Positions 24,845 through 32,848 of a stretch of 64,000 nucleotides of DNA are shown one piece after another; positions within the stretch are counted from its first letter, which is position 1, and every line of letters starts with the position of its first letter. Source of the stretch: Mycobacterium pinniadriaticum (GTDB taxonomy: Bacteria > Actinomycetota > Actinomycetes > Mycobacteriales > Mycobacteriaceae); NCBI RefSeq assembly GCF_026242045.1, contig NZ_JAPJDO010000023.1, positions 1 to 64,000 of the forward strand, in the 5' to 3' direction. Made by a program: the position numbers and the translations under genes. The notes below the pieces were generated by a model, which was not told the DNA's origin, ran no database searches, and was given only the letters and a program-made list of their open reading frames with translations.

Positions 24845-25859
24845 CAGCCGCGGCAAGCCGCAGCAGGCTCTGGGCTGTCGCGACGACGGTGTCGGCGACC
24901 GGGCGCGGCTGCCAGCCGAGCTGCGTGACGGCCTTGGCGCTGGTCAGTGTCTTCGGCTCGCCGAGCAGGCCGGTAAATTCGCGTAGCGACGGGACCAGCC
25001 GGGCGGCGGCGTGTATTACCCAGTCGGGCACTTCGCGGCGGGGTACATCGGCGGCACCAGGACCCAGCCCGGCACGGAGGATGGCGGCGATCTCCGGCAG
25101 CGCCACCGGTTGGTCCGCCGCGGCGAGGTACCGCTGTCCGGCGGCGAGGGGGTTGGTCATCGCGCGCAGAAGAAGGTCGGCGACGTCACGGACGTCGACG
25201 ACGGCGAACGACGCGCGTGGCAGCACGGGCGGCCGGCCGTGCAGCAGGCCGTCGATGATGCGTACAGACGTCGACATGTCGCCACCCAGCACCGGGCCGA
25301 ATACGCCGACGGGGTTCACCACTGCCAGTTCGGGCGTGCCCGACCGGGCCGCGAACTGCCATGCTGCCCGCTCGGCCAGGGTCTTGGATTTCACGTAGGG
25401 GCTCACCGGATCGCTGGCGTCGGTCCAATCGGTTTCATCGAAGGCTGTTCCCGAGGTTTTCCGGCTGTAGCCGATCGCCGCGAACGATGAGGTGATCACC
25501 ACACGGCGCACCCCGGCTTCGGTGGCCGCCCGCAACACCCGGAGTGTGCCGTCGCGCGCGGGAACGATGATGTCGTCCTCGTTGTCCGGCCGGCGTGCCG
25601 GGAACGGGGATGCGACGTGTTGAACGAAGGAGCAGCCGCGTACCGCGTCGGGCCAGCCGTCATCGGTGGTGAGATCGGCGACGACAACCTGGAGCCGACC
25701 GCCGTCGGTGCCGGGCAGGATTGCGCGGATGTGCCTCTCGCGGTCGAGTTTTCGTACAGTTGTCCGGACCCGGTAGTCATCGGCGATCAGTTGCGCGATC
25801 AGGTGGCCTGCGATGAACCCCGAGCCGCCGGTGACCAGCACCTGTGGGGCGTCAGGCAC
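24831..25859 (-). CDS. NAD(P)-dependent epimerase/reductase (extended SDR)
   Basis: A 342-residue extended short-chain dehydrogenase, similar to aldehyde/dihydroflavonol-type reductases. The Rossmann motif VLVTGGSGFIAGHL is at about residues 7-20. The catalytic region has ITSSFAAIG (Ser) and PYVKSKTLAE (YxxxK). GTG 25859 is chosen because GAGGAG precedes it and it overlaps the MerR stop by 8 nt, implying a merR-SDR operon. The end overlaps the convergent peptidase gene by 14 nt. The natural carbonyl substrate is unknown; the MerR link suggests an aldehyde or xenobiotic response. Confidence 0.88.
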   Translation of the reverse strand: MPDAPQVLVTGGSGFIAGHLIAQLIADDYRVRTTVRKLDRERHIRAILPGTDGGRLQVVVADLTTDDGWPDAVRGCSFVQHVASPFPARRPDNEDDIIVPARDGTLRVLRAATEAGVRRVVITSSFAAIGYSRKTSGTAFDETDWTDASDPVSPYVKSKTLAERAAWQFAARSGTPELAVVNPVGVFGPVLGGDMSTSVRIIDGLLHGRPPVLPRASFAVVDVRDVADLLLRAMTNPLAAGQRYLAAADQPVALPEIAAILRAGLGPGAADVPRREVPDWVIHAAARLVPSLREFTGLLGEPKTLTSAKAVTQLGWQPRPVADTVVATAQSLLRLAAAATGR

Positions 25860-26304
25860 GGGCTTTCTCCTCGGGCAGCAGTTGCTCGGCCAGCGCCATG
25901 ACCTCGCCGCTGACATCTTGCTCGGCGGCCACATCGCCATTCACGCGCGCCGCCCACATCCGCGCCTTGGCGGCGACGTAGCGCTGACGCAGCCGGAGCC
26001 GGGCGATGTCGTCGGCCAGGCGCTGGGCGTGAGCGGCGAACAGTTGGTATTGGTCGGCGGCCGCCGGCGCGCCTCGGCGCAAATTGTCGGTATAGGCACG
26101 CATGTCGTGCACGCTCATCCCGGTACTGCGCAGACAACTCAGGGCTTCGACAGCGGCCACCAGATCAGGCGGGTACCGGCGATGACCGCTGCTGGCGTCG
26201 TGGGGCACCGGATGGATGAGCCCGATCCGCTCGTAGTAACGCAGCGCCGACTCGGCCAGCCCGGTCTGGCGGGACACCTCCTGGATGCTCAGATCCCTGG
26301 TCAC
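25852..26304 (-). CDS. MerR family transcriptional regulator
   Basis: About 150 residues. The N-terminal winged helix LSIQEVSRQTGLAESALRYYERIGLIHP and the RRYPPDLVAAV wing are diagnostic, followed by a long dimerisation helix and a short effector tail without metal-binding Cys. The annotated GTG 26304 is preferred because the likely -10 (TATGAT, 26322-26327) ends 2 nt before the alternative ATG 26319, which would leave that ATG untranscribed. It is translated with the SDR gene and is probably autoregulated through the 18-bp palindrome upstream. Confidence 0.85.
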   Translation of the reverse strand: MTRDLSIQEVSRQTGLAESALRYYERIGLIHPVPHDASSGHRRYPPDLVAAVEALSCLRSTGMSVHDMRAYTDNLRRGAPAAADQYQLFAAHAQRLADDIARLRLRQRYVAAKARMWAARVNGDVAAEQDVSGEVMALAEQLLPEEKARA

Positions 26305-26327
26305 GGGTGTGGTTGGCATAGATCATA

Positions 26328-26345
26328 ACTTGAAGCGCTTCAAGT
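26328..26345. promoter_or_regulatory. 18-bp perfect palindrome, MerR operator
   Basis: ACTTGAAGCGCTTCAAGT is a perfect palindrome lying between the minus-strand -35 TTGACT (26343-26348) and -10 TATGAT (26322-26327) of the merR-SDR operon, the position used by MerR proteins. The 15-bp spacer is shorter than the usual 19-20 bp. Confidence 0.65.
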
Positions 26346-26366
26346 CAAATACCGATTGTGTGATCG

Positions 26367-27599
26367 CTACGACTGCGGACGAACCTCGAGCACGTCGCGG
26401 AACAACGCCTGGCGCAGCGCGAGTTCTCGGGGGTCGCTGTACAGGTGGAACCCCAGTCTGTTCATGACATAAGCGAATCCCACCCCGGTATCGGGGTCGG
26501 CGAACCCGAATGATCCTCCGAAACCCGGTGTGCCGAAGGCCTTGTCGCTGGAGCCGAAGCTGAGTTGGGGAAGCGGTTTGGCGAAGCCCAGTGAGAACAC
26601 GGTGTCGACATTGAGGACTTTGTCGCGCAGACCCTTGCTGGGCGGGATCGGTGGCGCCGCGAGCGCTGCCAGAGTTGCGGCGCTGAGCCCGATCTCGGAA
26701 CCACCCGTCGCCGCGCTCCCGTAGAGCGCAGCGACTGCCCTGGCGGTGCCGATGCCGTTGCTCGAGGGCATCTCGACGGCACGCACCGCGTCGCGGTTGT
26801 AGTCGCCGGCGAACGGGTCCACACCCTGAGGGAGGGCGGTGCTCCGGGCGGCGAGCCCGACGGGATTGAGTGCCGCGGCCAGGAACCCGGCCGGCATCTC
26901 CTTGAGGTGAAGCAGCGTCTCGACCCGTTTCCAGCTGTGCAGCGCGGCGACCCGTTCGCGGCTCACGGCGTCGGGCAGTCCGATGTGCAGATCCAGTCCG
27001 AGCGGTGTGGCGATCTCCTCGGCGAGAAATCGGCCCACCGTGCGCCCCGCCGGGTCGGTCCGGCGGATCAGCTCGGACTGGTACCAGCCCAAGGTGATTG
27101 CGTGATAGCCGTGCCGGGTGCCGGGCCGCCATGCCGGTGCTTGGGCGGCAAGCATGGGTGCGAGCAGGGCCGGGTTGGCAACGTCGTGCAGTGTCGGTTT
27201 GGGTGCCAGTGCCGACAAGCCTGCCTGGTGGGCCAACAACTGGCGCACCGTCACCTCATCCTTGCCGGCTTGCGCGAATTCCGGCCAGTAGTCGGCAACT
27301 TTCGCGTCGTAGGACAGCAGGCCGCGGGACACCGCCACGGCGAAGGTCAGCGCGGTGATGCCCTTCGTCGTCGAGAACATGTTCACCATGGTGTCGGGCC
27401 GCCACGGCGCCTTCGTCAGCCCGTTGCGGTAGCCGCCCCAGAGGTCGACGACCTTGACGCCGTCCCGGTAGACGGCCACGGCCGAGCCGATCTCCTTGCC
27501 GGAGGCCAGATTCGCCCGGAACGCGTCGGCGACTTTCCCATAACCCTCGGCGACGTCGCCGCTCATCGAGTCGGGCGGCACCGCAACTTTGAGAACCAT
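26367..27599 (-). CDS. Serine hydrolase (beta-lactamase family, class C / family VIII esterase-like)
   Basis: A 410-residue penicillin-binding-protein-fold hydrolase. The nucleophile motif SxxK is STTKG (Ser-Thr-Thr-Lys) in MVNMFSTTKGITALTFA; a Tyr in HGYHAITLGWYQ is the likely second catalytic element, and FGTPGFGGSFGFADP replaces the KTG strand. It lacks a signal peptide, fitting cytoplasmic esterases of this family more than beta-lactamases. ATG 27599 has GGAAAGGG upstream. It is divergent from the DUF3097 gene. The substrate is unknown; an ester or lactone is likely. Confidence 0.85.
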   Translation of the reverse strand: MVLKVAVPPDSMSGDVAEGYGKVADAFRANLASGKEIGSAVAVYRDGVKVVDLWGGYRNGLTKAPWRPDTMVNMFSTTKGITALTFAVAVSRGLLSYDAKVADYWPEFAQAGKDEVTVRQLLAHQAGLSALAPKPTLHDVANPALLAPMLAAQAPAWRPGTRHGYHAITLGWYQSELIRRTDPAGRTVGRFLAEEIATPLGLDLHIGLPDAVSRERVAALHSWKRVETLLHLKEMPAGFLAAALNPVGLAARSTALPQGVDPFAGDYNRDAVRAVEMPSSNGIGTARAVAALYGSAATGGSEIGLSAATLAALAAPPIPPSKGLRDKVLNVDTVFSLGFAKPLPQLSFGSSDKAFGTPGFGGSFGFADPDTGVGFAYVMNRLGFHLYSDPRELALRQALFRDVLEVRPQS

Positions 27600-27672
27600 C
27601 GAGCCCTTTCCGTTGCCGAGAGGATATGTCGACGCCCCGCGCGCCAAGGGCGCATTCGCCTGTGTCGGCCCC

Positions 27673-27678
27673 TACGAT
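27673..27678 (+). promoter_or_regulatory. -10 element of leaderless DUF3097 transcript
   Basis: TACGAT is followed by 6 nt and then GTG 27685, the same hexamer and spacing as at 4694. Confidence 0.5.
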
Positions 27679-27684
27679 CGCCGG

Positions 27685-28524
27685 GTGGCTGATCGCTATG
27701 GCGCCGACGTACTGGCCAACAATCCGCACCATTCGCGCCGGGTTCGCTCGACGGAACAGGCCGTCGAGCTGGGAATGGTCGTCGAGGATCCGCAGTCGGG
27801 TTTCGTCGGCGCCGTCGTGGGTGTCGAGGGCAACCGGGTCGAGCTGGAGGATCGTCGGGGCCGGCGGCGGGTGTTCCCGCTCGGCCCCGGCTTCCTGTTC
27901 GAGGGCAATCCGGTGATCCTGACCGGGCCGCGCCGGTCCACGCCCCCCGGCGCGCAGCGCACCAAATCAGGGTCGGTGAAGGTGGCCGACGCTCGGGCCA
28001 AGGTGGCGCTGGCCAGCCGTATCTACGTCGAAGGACGCCACGACGCCGAACTCGTCGAACAGGTATGGGGAGAGGACCTTCGGGTCGAGGGCGTCGTCGT
28101 GGAGTATCTCGGCGGGGTCGATGACCTGGCCGGCATCGTCGAGTCGTTTCGGCCCGCCCCCGGGCGGCGCCTCGGCGTCCTGGTCGACCACCTGGTGGCC
28201 GGCTCCAAGGAGGCGCGGATCGCTGAGGCGGTCCGGCGTGGTCTGGGCGGAGAGCACACGCTGGTGGTGGGCCATCCCTATGTCGACATCTGGCAGGCCG
28301 TCAAACCCGAGCGGGTGGGTCTGAAGGAATGGCCATCGGTGCCGCGCAACGTCGAATGGAAGCACGGGATCTGCGCGGCGCTGGGCTGGCCCCACCGAGA
28401 TCAGGCCGATATCGCCCGGGCCTGGCAGCGCATCCGCTCCTCGGTGCGGGACTGGACCGACCTGGAGCCGGCGCTGATCGGACGGGTCGAGGAACTCATC
28501 GATTTCGTGACGCAACCCGCCTGA
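27685..28524 (+). CDS. DUF3097 domain-containing protein
   Basis: A 279-residue actinobacterial protein with a start of ADRYGADVLANNPHHSRR, an SH3-like strand region (residues ~30-65), then a TOPRIM-like half containing RIYVEGRHDAELVEQVWG and GVLVDHLVAGSKEARIA. The TOPRIM acidic residues (Glu in VEGRHDAE, and Asp-His in VDHL) suggest a nucleic-acid-acting enzyme, but no activity is known. GTG 27685 rests on the leaderless -10; an upstream in-frame extension of 32 residues is not family-like. Confidence 0.82.
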   Translation: MADRYGADVLANNPHHSRRVRSTEQAVELGMVVEDPQSGFVGAVVGVEGNRVELEDRRGRRRVFPLGPGFLFEGNPVILTGPRRSTPPGAQRTKSGSVKVADARAKVALASRIYVEGRHDAELVEQVWGEDLRVEGVVVEYLGGVDDLAGIVESFRPAPGRRLGVLVDHLVAGSKEARIAEAVRRGLGGEHTLVVGHPYVDIWQAVKPERVGLKEWPSVPRNVEWKHGICAALGWPHRDQADIARAWQRIRSSVRDWTDLEPALIGRVEELIDFVTQPA

Positions 28525-28556
28525 GGTGCGTTCACGTTGTGTGACGCATATCGCAG

Positions 28557-28571
28557 GTCGGATCCGCCGAC
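28557..28571. promoter_or_regulatory. Inverted repeat upstream of the acyl-CoA dehydrogenase
   Basis: GTCGG and CCGAC arms around a 5-nt centre lie 109 nt before the fadE-type start, followed by TACAGT (28580-28585), a possible -10. The regulator is not identified. Confidence 0.25.
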
Positions 28572-28679
28572 TTTCGGTGTACAGTCGTTCACTATACGAG
28601 CTTGACCGCCGACTGCAGTCTGGTCGTCCTCACCCGATGCCGGCCGACGCGGTACGACTTGATTCGGAGCCACACCGTT

Positions 28680-29891
28680 ATGACTTTCGCCCTTGATGTG
28701 CCAGAAGACGTTGCCCACGTCCGCGACTGGGTGCACCAGTTCGCCGCCGATGTGGTGCGTCCCGCGGCCGCCGAATGGGACGAGCGCGAGGAAACCCCCT
28801 GGCCGCTGATTCAGGAGGCCGCCAAGGTCGGCCTCTACACCCCGGAACTCTTCGCCGAGATGTCCGCCGAACCCTCCGGCATCGGCATGCTGACCGTGTT
28901 CGAGGAGATGTTCTGGGGCGACGCGGGTATCGGTTTGTCGATCCTGGGCACCGGGTTGGCCGCGGCCGCGCTGGCCGCCAACGGCACCCCGGAGCAGATC
29001 GGGCAGTGGCTGCCCGAGATGTTCGGCACGCCCGGCGATCCGTTGCTGGCCGCGTTCTGCTCCTCTGAGCCGGGCGCCGGCTCGGATGTCGGCTCGGTAC
29101 GCACGCGCGCCCGCTACGAGCAGGCCACCGACGAATGGGTGCTGGACGGCACGAAGACCTGGGCCACCAACGGGGGCATCGCCAACGTCCACATCGTGGT
29201 CGCCTCGGTCCATCCCGATCTGGGCACCAGGGGGCAGGCCACCTTCATCATTCCGCCGAACACGCCCGGGTTCTCCCAGGGGCAGAAGTTCAAGAAGCAC
29301 GGCATCCGCGCGTCGCACACCGCCGAGGTGGTGCTGGACAACGTGCGCCTGCCGGGCAACCTGATCCTGGGTGGGATGGAGCGTTTCGAGCAGCGGATCG
29401 CCAAGGCCCGGGAAGGGCGGAGCACGTCCGGTCAGGCTGCGATGGCGACCTTCGAGCGCACCCGACCCGCCGTCGGCGCGATGGCGCTCGGGGTGGCCCG
29501 GGCCGCCTACGAGTACGCTCTCGAATATGCTTGTGAGCGTGAGCAATTCGGCCGGAAGATCGGCGACTTTCAGGCCGTCGGCTTCAAGCTGGCCGACATG
29601 AAGAGCCGTATCGACGCCTCCCGGCTGTTGATCTGGCGGGCCGGCTGGATGCAGCGCAACAACAAGCCGTTCACCTCGGCCGAGGGCTCGATGGCCAAGC
29701 TGCACGCCAGCGAGACCGCGGTGTATGTCACCGACGAGGCGATCCAGATCCTCGGCGGCAACGGCTACACCCGCGACTACCCGGTGGAGCGGATGCACCG
29801 CGACGCGAAGATCTTCACGATCTTCGAGGGCACCAGCGAGATTCAGCGGCTGGTGATCGCACGGCGGCTCACCGGTCTGCCGCTGCGCTGA
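28680..29891 (+). CDS. Acyl-CoA dehydrogenase
   Basis: A 403-residue flavoprotein (FadE class) that oxidises acyl-CoA to enoyl-CoA. The FAD/substrate motif AAFCSSEPGAGSDVGS is near residue 120; KTWATNGG follows. The C-terminal helical domain has GYTRDYPVERMHRDAKIFTIFEGTSEIQRL, where the Glu in EGT is at the usual catalytic position. ATG 28680 with GGAG 11 nt upstream. Its stop directly abuts the stop of the convergent SDR. The neighbouring SDR, SnoaL and LLM genes suggest a catabolic or lipid-modifying cluster. Acyl chain specificity is unknown. Confidence 0.93.
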   Translation: MTFALDVPEDVAHVRDWVHQFAADVVRPAAAEWDEREETPWPLIQEAAKVGLYTPELFAEMSAEPSGIGMLTVFEEMFWGDAGIGLSILGTGLAAAALAANGTPEQIGQWLPEMFGTPGDPLLAAFCSSEPGAGSDVGSVRTRARYEQATDEWVLDGTKTWATNGGIANVHIVVASVHPDLGTRGQATFIIPPNTPGFSQGQKFKKHGIRASHTAEVVLDNVRLPGNLILGGMERFEQRIAKAREGRSTSGQAAMATFERTRPAVGAMALGVARAAYEYALEYACEREQFGRKIGDFQAVGFKLADMKSRIDASRLLIWRAGWMQRNNKPFTSAEGSMAKLHASETAVYVTDEAIQILGGNGYTRDYPVERMHRDAKIFTIFEGTSEIQRLVIARRLTGLPLR

Positions 29892-30668
29892 CTACGGTCC
29901 CAGGTCGGGTGCCCACGCCACACCGTTGATGTGGCTGCCGCCGTCGACGAACAGCGTGTTTCCGGTGAGATAGCGCGAACCCTCGCTGGCCAGGAACACC
30001 GCGACGGGGGCGATGTCCTCGTAGGGATCGCCCATCCGGCCCATCGGGTTGGCGGCGTCGGCGATCGCCTCGATCTCGGGATGCCCAGCGGTAACGGCCA
30101 GGAAGGCTTGGCTTTTGGCCGCGGGACAGATGGCGTTGACGGTCACTCCGGTCGGCGCCCATTCGCGCGCGGCGGTGCGGGTCAGCGTCCGCAATGCCTC
30201 CTTGGCCGAGTTGTACTCCAGCGATCCGATGTGGGCGTTGACGCCGTTGAGGCTGCACATGTTGATCACCCGGCCCCAGCCGCGCTCTTTCATGTGGGCG
30301 AAGGCCGCGCGCATCGCCCAGAACGGGCCGTAGTACCCCACCGCGAAGCCGTGGGCCAGCTCGTCGTCGGTCTTGTTCTCCACCCGCCCGATGGCCCCGC
30401 CGCCCCAGGCGTTGTTCACCAGGATGTCGATCGCTCCGAATTCGGAAACAGCTGTGGCGACCGCATTTTCGACCTGATCGTGGTGCGATACATCGGTGCC
30501 GACGAACAGCCCGCCGATCTCGTCGGCAACGGCCGAGCCGTTGGCGGGGTCGAATTCGGCGACCAGCACCCGGGCGCCCTCATCGGCGAATCGGCGGGCT
30601 ATTCCCGCCCCGATTCCCGCGCCGGCCCCGGTGATCAGCGCGACCTTGCCGTCCAGTGCTCCGGTCAT
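29892..30668 (-). CDS. SDR family NAD(P)-dependent oxidoreductase
   Basis: A 258-residue classical short-chain dehydrogenase. TGAGAGIGAGIARRF is the cofactor Gly-rich loop, Asp in AEFDPANG favours NAD, and NNAW, MCSLNG (Ser) and YNSAK (Tyr, Lys) form the catalytic tetrad. The C-terminus ends with the usual YLTGNTLFVDGG. It is translated with the upstream SnoaL-like gene (ATGA overlap). It is likely to oxidise or reduce a hydroxyacyl or sterol-like substrate; specificity is not readable. Confidence 0.92.
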   Translation of the reverse strand: MTGALDGKVALITGAGAGIGAGIARRFADEGARVLVAEFDPANGSAVADEIGGLFVGTDVSHHDQVENAVATAVSEFGAIDILVNNAWGGGAIGRVENKTDDELAHGFAVGYYGPFWAMRAAFAHMKERGWGRVINMCSLNGVNAHIGSLEYNSAKEALRTLTRTAAREWAPTGVTVNAICPAAKSQAFLAVTAGHPEIEAIADAANPMGRMGDPYEDIAPVAVFLASEGSRYLTGNTLFVDGGSHINGVAWAPDLGP

Positions 30669-31144
30669 CGGGCGGCCAATCCCGTCGCGATGAGCTCGTC
30701 GGCCGCACCGCTGCCGTCGAGCTGGCGGGCGGTGCGCTCGACGATCTCCCAGCCGTGGCCGGCGCGGCGCAGCCGGATGAGATGCACGCCGGCGCGGGCT
30801 ACGTTGTAGCCGTGCGACTCTCGCCGCACCAGCAGCATGGACTGGCAGATGGCGACGGCCTCGTCGCCGTCGACCGTCACCGCGGGCGGCCCGAAGAAAT
30901 GGCAGCAGCCGCGGGCGATCAATCCCCGGTGCTCGTCGGAACGGACCATCGCGGCGATGTCGTCGCGGCTGGACATCGTCCAGTCGCCGGTGTCGTAGCC
31001 GCCGTCCACGGCCCAGAGCGCGGCGACGGCGTCAGGCTCGCCCGAGTCGACCAGTGGCCCGTACGAGGCGATGAGCCGGGCGATGTCGCGCTCATCCTCG
31101 AGCACGCGCAGGCGTCTCTCGAGTCGCTCCAAGGTGTCACTCAC
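30665..31144 (-). CDS. SnoaL-like / NTF2-fold protein
   Basis: A 159-residue protein of the nuclear-transport-factor-2 superfamily (SnoaL_4 type). ERDIARLIASYGPLVDSGEPDAVAALWAVDGGY is the classic helix pair and strand. The family includes dehydratases, ketosteroid isomerases and ring hydroxylase subunits; acidic residues that could act in catalysis are present, but the reaction is unclear. GTG 31144 has GAGGAG about 8 nt upstream. It is third in line with the LLM oxidoreductase (13 nt upstream) and SDR (4-nt overlap), forming one operon. Confidence 0.82.
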   Translation of the reverse strand: MSDTLERLERRLRVLEDERDIARLIASYGPLVDSGEPDAVAALWAVDGGYDTGDWTMSSRDDIAAMVRSDEHRGLIARGCCHFFGPPAVTVDGDEAVAICQSMLLVRRESHGYNVARAGVHLIRLRRAGHGWEIVERTARQLDGSGAADELIATGLAAR

Positions 31145-31157
31145 GGCGGTCTCCTCT

Positions 31158-32012
31158 CTACAACTCGTCGGCCAGTTCCCGAAGGGCGGCGAGCTGATCG
31201 CAGTAGTGGGCGGGGGAGTCGGCGGTCACCGACGCTGTGATGGCGGTGGCGCCGGCGTCGTGTAATGCTCTGAGACGCTTGGTGGTTCGCGTAGGCTCGG
31301 CAACCGGATCGACCGCGTGGCCGGTGGACAGTACGATGTCGAAGCCCGGCGGTGCGTCGACGGCGCTCAACATCGCCTCGATCTCGGCAGTGTTCAGGCC
31401 GAACGGGATCCAGCCGTCGGCCAGGCGGACCGCGCGGCGCAGTGAGCGCAGTGTGCGCCCGCCGACCCAGATCGGCACCCGCGGCTGCACGGCGCAGGGC
31501 TGCACCGCGAAGCCGCCGAACTGATAGTGGCTGCCCTGGTAGGCGGGCCTCGTGGTGGACAGCGATGCGCGCAGGGCCCGGATGGCGTCATCGGCACGTT
31601 CGCCGCGGCCATCGAAGGTCGCGCCGAGTAGATCGAATTCCTCGGCCAGCGAGCCGACGCCGACGCCGAGCACCAGCCGGCCCTCGCTGAGCCGGTCCAG
31701 CGTGCCGAAGCGCTTGGCGATTTCCAGAGGATGGTGGTAGCCGAGCACGATCACTGACGTGGTCAACGAGATTCGGCTGGTGTGGGCGGCCAGGAATCCG
31801 AACGTCGACAGCGGATCCCAGTAGGTCAGGCCGCGCTGGGCGCCTTCGTCGACGGGCACGGCGATGTGTTCGGCGCAGGTGAGATGGTCGAAGCCGAGTT
31901 CGTCGGCGGTGTGTGCGATGTGCGCCAGGTCGGCGACTCCTGCGTTGTTCTCCCACTCGGAGGATACCCCGGGCAGCTGCATCACCATCGGCGTCGACAG
32001 TCCGATCCGCAC
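31158..32012 (-). CDS. LLM class F420-dependent oxidoreductase
   Basis: A 284-residue luciferase-like TIM-barrel enzyme. MRIGLSTPMVMQLPG begins the barrel, and DHLTCAEHIAVPVDE, LGYHHPLEIAKRFGTLDRLSEGRLVLGVGVGS and VPIWVGGRT are characteristic of the mycobacterial F420-dependent (TIGR03619-type) group. GTG start; upstream TAGAAC at a 6-nt distance could give a leaderless mRNA. First gene of the LLM-SnoaL-SDR operon, divergent from iclR. It probably transfers hydride to a carbonyl or alkene substrate that is also used by its neighbours. Confidence 0.88.
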   Translation of the reverse strand: MRIGLSTPMVMQLPGVSSEWENNAGVADLAHIAHTADELGFDHLTCAEHIAVPVDEGAQRGLTYWDPLSTFGFLAAHTSRISLTTSVIVLGYHHPLEIAKRFGTLDRLSEGRLVLGVGVGSLAEEFDLLGATFDGRGERADDAIRALRASLSTTRPAYQGSHYQFGGFAVQPCAVQPRVPIWVGGRTLRSLRRAVRLADGWIPFGLNTAEIEAMLSAVDAPPGFDIVLSTGHAVDPVAEPTRTTKRLRALHDAGATAITASVTADSPAHYCDQLAALRELADEL

Positions 32013-32052
32013 AGTGCTGTTCTAACCGGCGCCACACCCGCCAAATGCTTGC

Positions 32053-32069
32053 GTCCCGGTCATCGGGAC
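32053..32069. promoter_or_regulatory. Inverted repeat, candidate IclR operator
   Basis: GTCCCG and CGGGAC arms with a 5-nt centre lie in the divergent LLM/iclR gap, directly before TACGGT (32073-32078), a -10 for iclR. IclR autoregulation and control of the divergent operon are inferred. Confidence 0.4.
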
Positions 32070-32117
32070 CGCTACGGTGAGGTAGAACGAATTCTCGCCA
32101 GGCGGACAGGAGTGCTG

Positions 32118-32843
32118 ATGACCGCGGCCCTGAGTGACACCGCTCCCGCATCGATGCTGGATCGGTTCACGGCCATCATCGATGCCTTTGAGGACACGTC
32201 CGCAGGGCTGACGCTGGACCAGATCGCCGCGCGGGCACACCTGCCGCGGTCGACCACACATCGCATTCTGGATCAGTTGGTGCGGTTGCAGTGGCTGACC
32301 CATTCCGGTCGGGGTTATCGGCTTGGGGCGCGCACATCGGCCTGGGGTGCGGGAGACAGCGCGGATGTCCGGCTGCGTTCCGTTGCGGCACCTGTTTTGC
32401 ACGAGCTGCAGTTGCGCACCGGCGCCGTGGTGCATCTGGGACTGCTCGACCGGGGCGAGATCGTTCATCTGGACAAATTGGGCGGGCCGTCGGCGCGTCA
32501 GGTTCCGACATCGGTTGGCGTGCGGATCCCCGCACATCGGGTGGCCCTCGGTGTGGCGGCGCTGGCCGGGCTCTCTCCGGAGGACGTTGTCGCCGAATTG
32601 AGCCATGTGCGCGGTTGGGAGCCCGACGCCGCGTGGTGGGGCGAATTGCACAAGGTCCGTCGGCGAGTGGTGGTACGCCACGGTGACTATGCCGCGCCGA
32701 TGCTGTCGGTGGCGGCGACGATCGGTTCGCGTGCGGCGATCGGAATCGTCACCTCCGACCGCGTGCTGGCGCAGCGTTGTCAGCCACTCGTCGCCGCGTC
32801 GGCGGCGCGGATCGCTCGGGTGTTGGCAGGCGCGACGAACTAG
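32118..32843 (+). CDS. IclR family transcriptional regulator
   Basis: A 241-residue regulator. The N-terminal winged helix (LDRFTAIIDAFEDTSAGLTLDQIAARA and LPRSTTHRILDQLVRLQWL) is followed by a GAF-like effector domain, with HELQLRTGAVVHLGLLDRGEIVHLDKLGG and a C-terminal SVAATIGSRAAIGI. ATG 32118 with AGGAG upstream. It is divergent from the LLM-SnoaL-SDR operon and is its likely regulator. IclR proteins usually sense small organic acids or aromatic metabolites; the effector is unknown. Confidence 0.88.
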   Translation: MTAALSDTAPASMLDRFTAIIDAFEDTSAGLTLDQIAARAHLPRSTTHRILDQLVRLQWLTHSGRGYRLGARTSAWGAGDSADVRLRSVAAPVLHELQLRTGAVVHLGLLDRGEIVHLDKLGGPSARQVPTSVGVRIPAHRVALGVAALAGLSPEDVVAELSHVRGWEPDAAWWGELHKVRRRVVVRHGDYAAPMLSVAATIGSRAAIGIVTSDRVLAQRCQPLVAASAARIARVLAGATN

Positions 32844-32848
32844 TTCAC

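Noticed and set aside
28525..28679. A small RNA gene or extra CDS before the acyl-CoA dehydrogenase
   Set aside because: The 155-nt gap has promoter-like elements and one weak inverted repeat but no stable hairpin plus terminator and no credible frame.
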